Part shown: positions 59,371 through 64,000 of the stretch, one piece after another
How the letters are laid out: the number at the start of each line of letters is the position of its first letter
How positions within the stretch are numbered: position 1 is the stretch's first letter
Source of the DNA: JAJPIG01 sp035504735
GTDB taxonomy: Bacteria > Desulfobacterota > Binatia > Binatales > Binataceae
Direction of reading: 5' to 3'
Assembly: GCA_035504735.1 (NCBI GenBank)
Contig: DATJRJ010000129.1
Location: 1-64,000 of the forward strand
Length of the DNA stretch: 64,000 nt
Made by a program: the position numbers and the translations under genes
The notes under the pieces: generated by a model
Told to the model about the DNA's origin: nothing
Database searches by the model: none
The model's input: only the letters and a program-made list of their open reading frames with translations

Positions 59371-61254
59371 ATGGAGCAACGTCTGATTCATATTCTGCCC
59401 GAGCAGATCGCGAGCCAGATTGCCGCCGGCGAGGTGGTCGAACGGCCGGCCTCGGCGGTCAAGGAGCTGGTCGAGAATGCGCTCGATGCGGGCGCGCGCT
59501 CGATCAGCGTCGAGGTCGAGAGCGGCGGCCAGAAACTGATCGCGGTGAGCGACGATGGCGTCGGGATGAGCCGCGAGGATGCGATTCTCTCGCTTCGCCG
59601 CCATGCTACTTCCAAGATTCGCGACGCTGCCGACCTGAGCACGATTCGGACGCTGGGCTTTCGCGGCGAGGCGCTGGCCGCAATCGCGAGCGTCTCGCGC
59701 CTGACGCTCAAGACCCGCCGGGCCTCTGCCGCCCACGCTATCGAGTTGCAGCTAGATGGCGGCGAGCTCGGCGCCGCGGCCGAATGCGCATTGGCGCCGG
59801 GCACGCGGATCGAAGTGCGCGAGCTGTTTTTCAACACCCCGGCGCGACTCAAGTTCCTGAAGACCCAGCCGACCGAACAGGCCGCGATCACCGAGGCGAT
59901 TCAGCGCCTGGCTCTGGCCAACCATGCGGTCGCCTTGCGGCTCGCCGCCGACGGCCGCGTCATCTATGACCTGCCGCGCGCCGGCTCCCTGCTGGAGCGC
60001 TTCCGCCAGCTCTTCGGCGATCGGCTGGCGGCCGGAATGCTGCCGTTCGAGCTGGTCCGCGACGGCGCGCGCGCCCATGGCCTCGCCGCTCAGAGCCAGA
60101 GCTCGTTTCCGAGTCCGCGGATGGTCTTCAGCTTCGTGAATCTCCGCGCGGTGCGCGATCGGATGCTGCTGCGGACCGTCGCCCAGGCCTATCAGACCCT
60201 GCTGCCGCGCGGCCGTCATCCGGCGGTCGCGTTGTTCGTCGAGCTCAGGCCCGAGCAGGTTGACGTCAATGTCCATCCGATGAAGACCGAGGTGCGGTTT
60301 CGGAACTCCGGCGCGGTCTTCGAGCTCTGCTACACGGCGCTCCGCGATCGATTGTCGGATCAGCGCGCTGCGGATATGCGCGAGAGCGCTGCCGGCGGGG
60401 TCGTGCTCGCCACGGCCGGTCATCTGGCGGCAGCCGACGCCGGCGGCTTCGCGCCCGCGCCGCTCGCCGAGCCGGGCCAATCCGCAATCGCGGCCTCGGC
60501 CCCAGACGCGCGCACTGCAACCGAGCCGCGGGCCTTGCGGCTGGTGCCTGACTCGGGGGGCGCGCGCCGGCCGCTGCAGCCGCCGCTCGGTCTCGGCTAC
60601 AGCGACACCCTGCGCGAGGCCTTTGCGCGCGCGACGCCGGGTAGCGGCGCAGGCGATCGCGGCGTCGGAATCCCGCAATATTCGAGTTTGAAAATCATCG
60701 GCCAGCTCTTCGCCGGCTATCTCGCGCTCGAAGGGCCCGAGGGTTTCATCCTGGTCGATCAACATGCCGCCCATGAGCGCGTGACCTTCGAGAAGTTGCG
60801 CGCGCAGATGCGCGCGGGCGGCGTGCGGGTGCAGGCGTTGCTGGCGCCGGCCACGCTGGAGCTCAATCCGGCACGAGCCGGATTGATCCAGGCCTCGCTC
60901 GCCGAGCTCGGCGCGCTGGGCTTCGATCTCGAAGCCTTTGGCGTGGCGACCGTGCTGCTCAAAGGGGCGCCGGCAGTGTTCGGGGCCGGCAGCGGCGTCA
61001 AACTCTTGTCCGATATGATCGAAAGCCTGGGCGATTCGGGACTCCGCGCCGGGGGCGCCGACGGGTTCGAGGATTGGCTCAAACAGCTCGCCTGCCACGG
61101 CTCGATTCGGGTCGGGCGGCTCCTGGAGCGGGCCGAGATCAGCGCGCTGCTGGCCGAGCTCGACCGCACCGAGTTCAAGAGCAACTGCCCGCACGGCCGG
61201 CCGGTTCATATCCAGTTCGGCCGCAGCCAGATCGAACGGATGTTCCGCCGCTAG
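59371..61254 (+). CDS. mutL: DNA mismatch repair protein MutL
   Basis: A 627-residue MutL. The GHKL ATPase has ERPASAVKELVENALDAGAR, DDGVGMSREDAI and TLGFRGEALAAI. The C-terminal endonuclease domain has DQHAAHERVTFEKL at about residue 463 (DQHA-x2-E-x4-E), ACHGSI and the CPHGRP motif. It therefore looks like an endonuclease-type MutL, as in bacteria lacking MutH. mutS is not in the window. The gene is followed by miaA, an order seen in many genomes (mutL-miaA). Confidence 0.96.
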   Translation: MEQRLIHILPEQIASQIAAGEVVERPASAVKELVENALDAGARSISVEVESGGQKLIAVSDDGVGMSREDAILSLRRHATSKIRDAADLSTIRTLGFRGEALAAIASVSRLTLKTRRASAAHAIELQLDGGELGAAAECALAPGTRIEVRELFFNTPARLKFLKTQPTEQAAITEAIQRLALANHAVALRLAADGRVIYDLPRAGSLLERFRQLFGDRLAAGMLPFELVRDGARAHGLAAQSQSSFPSPRMVFSFVNLRAVRDRMLLRTVAQAYQTLLPRGRHPAVALFVELRPEQVDVNVHPMKTEVRFRNSGAVFELCYTALRDRLSDQRAADMRESAAGGVVLATAGHLAAADAGGFAPAPLAEPGQSAIAASAPDARTATEPRALRLVPDSGGARRPLQPPLGLGYSDTLREAFARATPGSGAGDRGVGIPQYSSLKIIGQLFAGYLALEGPEGFILVDQHAAHERVTFEKLRAQMRAGGVRVQALLAPATLELNPARAGLIQASLAELGALGFDLEAFGVATVLLKGAPAVFGAGSGVKLLSDMIESLGDSGLRAGGADGFEDWLKQLACHGSIRVGRLLERAEISALLAELDRTEFKSNCPHGRPVHIQFGRSQIERMFRR

Positions 61255-61273
61255 CTTGCGCCGTGTAATTCCG

Positions 61274-62254
61274 ATGAGCCAAAGAGGGAATTTTCGCGAG
61301 CGAGTCGGCTTTATCGTTGGACCGACCGGCTCGGGCAAGTCAGCGCTCGCGATTGAAATCGCCGCGCGGCTGGGCGCCGAAATCGTCAACGGTGATTCGC
61401 GGCTGTTCTATCGCGGCCTCGATATCGGCACTGCCAAGCCGGATGCCGCGGCGCGCGCCCGCGTACCGCATCATCTGATCGACATCTGCGCTCCGGACGC
61501 GGCGATCGACGCCGCCCGTTTCGCCGCCCTCGCACGCCTCGCGATCGACGACATCGCACGGCGCGGGAAGCATGCACTGGTGGTGGGCGGCAGCGGGCTC
61601 TATCTGCGCGCGCTCCAGCATGGATTATGCGCCGGACCGGCCGCCTCGCCGGAGCTGCGTCGAAGCTTGCGCGAGCAGGCTGCCGCAGGTGGCGCGGCCG
61701 AGCTGCATCGCGAGCTCAGCCGGGTCGACGCCGCCGCGGCGGCGCGGATTGGATGCCGCGATCTGCCGCGCATCGTGCGCGCGCTCGAAGTCTTCCGGCT
61801 GAGCGGCGAGCCGCTCAGCGACCGCCAGCGCCGCCACGGCTTTTCCGAGCATCACTACGACGCGCTGATGATCGGCCTCGCGCTCGAGCGCCCGGTGCTC
61901 TACCGGAAACTCGATGAACGGTTCGAAGCGATGATCGCGGCCGGGCTGGTCGGCGAAGTCCGCACGCTGCTCGATGGGGGTTACCGACCCGATCGGCCGC
62001 CCCTTAGCACTATCGGCTACCGCGAGATCGCGGCCCATCTGCGCGGCGAACTGACGCTGGCGGAAGCGGCGACCGCGGCCCGACGCGCGACCCGCCATCT
62101 GGCCAAGCGCCAGCTCACCTGGTTTCGCTCCGAGCCGGAGATTGTCTGGCTCGACGCCGCACGCGCTGACCAGCAGGCGTTTGCGATGTGCGCGGAGTTT
62201 TTCGCGGGCCGCGGTCCGACGCCACACGCATCACAACATGACGCCACCACCTGA
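61274..62254 (+). CDS. miaA: tRNA dimethylallyltransferase
   Basis: A 326-residue MiaA. The P-loop GPTGSGKSALAIEIAARLG, then NGDSRLFYRGLDIGTAKPD, PHHLIDICAPDAAIDAARFA, VVGGSGLYLRAL and STIGYREIAAHLRGE match the family. It adds an isopentenyl group to A37 of tRNAs reading UNN codons. ATG at 61274 (MSQRGNFRERVG) is preferred over TTG at 61256. It overlaps no gene but follows mutL within 20 bases; the substrate DMAPP derives from the MEP pathway (ispG is in the window). Confidence 0.96.
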   Translation: MSQRGNFRERVGFIVGPTGSGKSALAIEIAARLGAEIVNGDSRLFYRGLDIGTAKPDAAARARVPHHLIDICAPDAAIDAARFAALARLAIDDIARRGKHALVVGGSGLYLRALQHGLCAGPAASPELRRSLREQAAAGGAAELHRELSRVDAAAAARIGCRDLPRIVRALEVFRLSGEPLSDRQRRHGFSEHHYDALMIGLALERPVLYRKLDERFEAMIAAGLVGEVRTLLDGGYRPDRPPLSTIGYREIAAHLRGELTLAEAATAARRATRHLAKRQLTWFRSEPEIVWLDAARADQQAFAMCAEFFAGRGPTPHASQHDATT

Positions 62255-62276
62255 CCACCAACCGCCCGGAGCGAGC

Positions 62277-63227
62277 ATGGAATTTCCGCAGCCCGACCTT
62301 GAAGCGCAAATCGAATTGCTCCAGGCGCGGTTCAAGGCGGCGCGTTCGGCGCGCGAACGGGCGGCGCTGAGCGCCGAGCGGCATCAAGTCGAGCGCAAAT
62401 GGGCCGCGAGCCTGAGCGCTATCGATCGGGTCAGGGTGGCGCGCAATCCGGCCCGGCCGCAGACCCTCGACTACGTGGAAGCTCTGTGCGGCGATTTTAT
62501 CGAGCTTCACGGCGATCGGCGCTTTGCCGATGATGGCGCGATCGTCGCCGGGTTCGGCTATTTCCTGAAGCGCCCGGTCGCGATCGTCGGCCATCAGCGC
62601 GGCCGTTCCACCCGCGAGCGGCTGGAGCGCAACTTCGGCAAGCCGCGTCCCGAGGGTTATCGCAAGGCGGCCCGGCTCTACGAGCTCGCCGATCGCTTCA
62701 ATCTGCCGCTGATCACTTTTGTCGATACCCAGGGTGCCGATCCCGGAGTCGGCGCCGAGGAGCGTGGGCAGGCCGAGGCGATCGCGCGCAACCTGGAGCT
62801 GATGGGCCGCCTGGGCGTACCGATAATCAATTGCGTGATCGGCGAAGGCGGTTCGGGCGGCGCGCTCGCGCTGGGCGTCGCCAACGCGATCCTGATGCAG
62901 GCATACGCGTCCTACTCGGTGATCACGCCCGAAGGATGTGCAGCAATTCTATGGCGGGCAGACGGACCCGAGAAGGTCGCAGTGGCGGCGGCGGCGCTCA
63001 AGCTGTCGGCGCCCGACCTGCTGGCGGCCGGGATTATCGATGAGATCGTGCCGGAGCCGGCCGGCGGCGCGCATCGCGATCCCGCGGCTGCCGCCAAGGC
63101 GCTAAGCAAAACTCTGCGCAAACATCTGGAGCGCCTGCTCAAGCTGAACGCGAGCGATTTACGCAAGCATCGCGAGCGCAAGTTCGCCGCGATCGGCAGC
63201 GCCTTCCTCGAAAGAGCGGGGTCGTAA
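62277..63227 (+). CDS. accA: Acetyl-CoA carboxylase carboxyltransferase subunit alpha
   Basis: A 316-residue AccA. The N-terminal helical part starts MEFPQPDLEAQIELLQARF and leads to VARNPARPQTLDYVEALCGD. The carboxyltransferase core has FGYFLKRPVAIVGHQRGRST, LPLITFVDTQGADPGVGAEE and VIGEGGSGGALALGVANAIL. It forms malonyl-CoA with AccD, not in the window. ATG at 62277 has GGAGCGAGC upstream; ATG at 62238 inside miaA is a less likely start. Confidence 0.96.
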   Translation: MEFPQPDLEAQIELLQARFKAARSARERAALSAERHQVERKWAASLSAIDRVRVARNPARPQTLDYVEALCGDFIELHGDRRFADDGAIVAGFGYFLKRPVAIVGHQRGRSTRERLERNFGKPRPEGYRKAARLYELADRFNLPLITFVDTQGADPGVGAEERGQAEAIARNLELMGRLGVPIINCVIGEGGSGGALALGVANAILMQAYASYSVITPEGCAAILWRADGPEKVAVAAAALKLSAPDLLAAGIIDEIVPEPAGGAHRDPAAAAKALSKTLRKHLERLLKLNASDLRKHRERKFAAIGSAFLERAGS

Positions 63228-63256
63228 GACCGCCATCCTGGTTGAGGCATCGATCC

Positions 63257-63445
63257 GTGAAAGCGGATGAAGCGCGCAGGATGATGGGCTGGACCAGGGT
63301 AATAGGCGCGCTTTGGTTTATCGTTGCCGCGGTCATCGCCGCAACCTTGGCGAGGATCCAGCATCGTTATTTCCTCGCCCTGATCGCTCTCACGGCCGGC
63401 GCACCGGGCCTGATCGCCGGGCTCACGGCCCGGCCACAACGTTAG
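63257..63445 (+). CDS. Small two-helix membrane protein
   Basis: This protein has up to 62 residues. Two hydrophobic stretches, TRVIGALWFIVAAVIAATLA and FLALIALTAGAPGLIAGLTA, flank a short basic loop (RIQHR). GTG at 63257 or ATG at 63281 are possible starts; the ribosome-binding site does not decide. It lies between accA and pheA on the same strand. The family is not recognised. Confidence 0.45.
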   Translation: MKADEARRMMGWTRVIGALWFIVAAVIAATLARIQHRYFLALIALTAGAPGLIAGLTARPQR

Positions 63446-63491
63446 ATGCGCTCGCCCCGCCGGTTGCATCGGACAGCCTGATCGAATAGCG

Positions 63492-64000
63492 ATGGGCTCC
63501 GAAATGCGCGCGGCGGCTGACAAGAAAACCTCGGCGCCTGCGGCTTCAATCGAGCATCTGAGGGCGCGAATCGACCAGCTCAACCGGGAACTCGTGCGCC
63601 TGATTTCGGAGCGGGCTGAAGTGGCGCGCGCGATCGGTCGGCTCAAGCCGCCGGCGCCCGGCGCGGTTTATCAACCCGCGCGCGAACGCCAGGTGCTCGA
63701 CCAGGTCGTGGCGCTCAATAGCGGACCGCTTGGCAGCGCCCAGCTCAGGCGAATTTTCGTCGAGATAATCTCGGCCTGCCGCGCCCTGGAGCATCCGATT
63801 CGCGTCGCCTTTCTGGGCCCCGAGCATACCTACTCGCACGAGGCGGCCCGCGAGCATTTCGGCTCGAGCGTGGAGTTCGATCCGCAGCCCACCATCGCCG
63901 CAGTCTTCAACGCGCTCGAGACCGATCGCGCGGATTTCAGCGTGGTGCCGGTCGAGAATTCGACCGACGGCTCGGTCACGCTCACGCTCGACCTGTTGAT
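63492..64000 (+). CDS. pheA: Bifunctional chorismate mutase/prephenate dehydratase, N-terminal part
   Basis: The frame from ATG at 63492 runs off the window after about 169 codons. It starts with a chorismate mutase domain (IEHLRARIDQLNRELVRLIS, VARAIGRLK) and continues into prephenate dehydratase (RVAFLGPEHTYSHEAAREHF, then FSVVPVENSTDGSVTLTL). This is the P-protein of phenylalanine synthesis, chorismate to phenylpyruvate. The C-terminal ACT regulatory domain would lie outside the window. It starts 46 bases after the small membrane protein. Confidence 0.93.
   Translation, partial: MGSEMRAAADKKTSAPAASIEHLRARIDQLNRELVRLISERAEVARAIGRLKPPAPGAVYQPARERQVLDQVVALNSGPLGSAQLRRIFVEIISACRALEHPIRVAFLGPEHTYSHEAAREHFGSSVEFDPQPTIAAVFNALETDRADFSVVPVENSTDGSVTLTLDLL

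Noticed and set aside
59752..61389. 545-codon minus-strand ORF across mutL
   Set aside because: mutL on the plus strand has complete ATPase and endonuclease motifs; the antisense frame shows none.
1..64000. tRNA, rRNA, CRISPR arrays, insertion sequences or prophage
   Set aside because: I looked for direct repeats with spacers, transposase motifs and cloverleaf-like segments in the gaps and found none I could support.

Overview
The window is about 64 kb of high-GC, gene-dense bacterial chromosome. It carries an LpxL-type acyltransferase, so a Gram-negative outer membrane is likely. It also has Alternative Complex III, LL-diaminopimelate aminotransferase, a GlcDEF glycolate oxidase and several scattered aromatic-degradation enzymes. 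This mix suggests a soil or subsurface lineage near the Desulfobacterota, Binatota or Myxococcota. That placement is inference from gene content; no rRNA or tRNA gene was found. No phage, insertion sequence or CRISPR array was seen.

Layout. 1-3.2 kb: the end of a DUF2950 protein, two related TadG-like envelope proteins, and a small membrane protein behind an AT-rich promoter. 3.2-9.6 kb: a MetE/UROD-like enzyme, a zinc-protease-like protein with an unknown partner, an AhpD-like protein with ispG, and dapL-folK. 9.8-21.2 kb: a respiratory super-operon. It encodes Alternative Complex III (ActA, B, C, D, F, with no separate ActE), then an aa3-type oxidase with cytochrome c fused to subunit II and subunit III fused to subunit I, then a small subunit and CtaG. 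21.4-32.4 kb: a duplicated membrane protein, dapB, a second MetE-like paralog, a small zinc protein, gpsA, DUF1054, GFA, a CoA ligase-RidA-LigB aromatic cluster, an LpxL-like acyltransferase and glgC. 32.4-36.4 kb: a zinc-ribbon gene behind a structured leader, a GST, and the rpsF-ssb-like-rpsR-DUF2232-rplI ribosomal operon. 36.6-39.7 kb: FAH, thioesterase, GNAT and VOC genes.

39.8-42.6 kb holds the most interesting locus: a bufferin-type RiPP precursor (bufA) and its DUF692/MNIO maturase (bufB), transcribed away from an ECF sigma factor and a zinc-finger anti-sigma factor. Oppositely oriented GGAACC motifs and a 22-bp-phased CCGTTAC repeat lie between them. The layout suggests a metal-responsive, sigma-controlled peptide metallophore.

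42.6-50.0 kb is a dut-purB-purC-purS-purQ-purL-purF nucleotide operon. 50.1-57.9 kb has an exported beta-helix protein, glcD-glcE-glcF divergent from a glyoxylate aminotransferase, a gentisate-dioxygenase-like cupin and a thioesterase. 58.0-64.0 kb has rpmB, a methyltransferase, mutL, miaA, accA, a small membrane protein and the start of pheA, which runs off the window. Long antisense ORFs are common and are taken as high-GC shadows.
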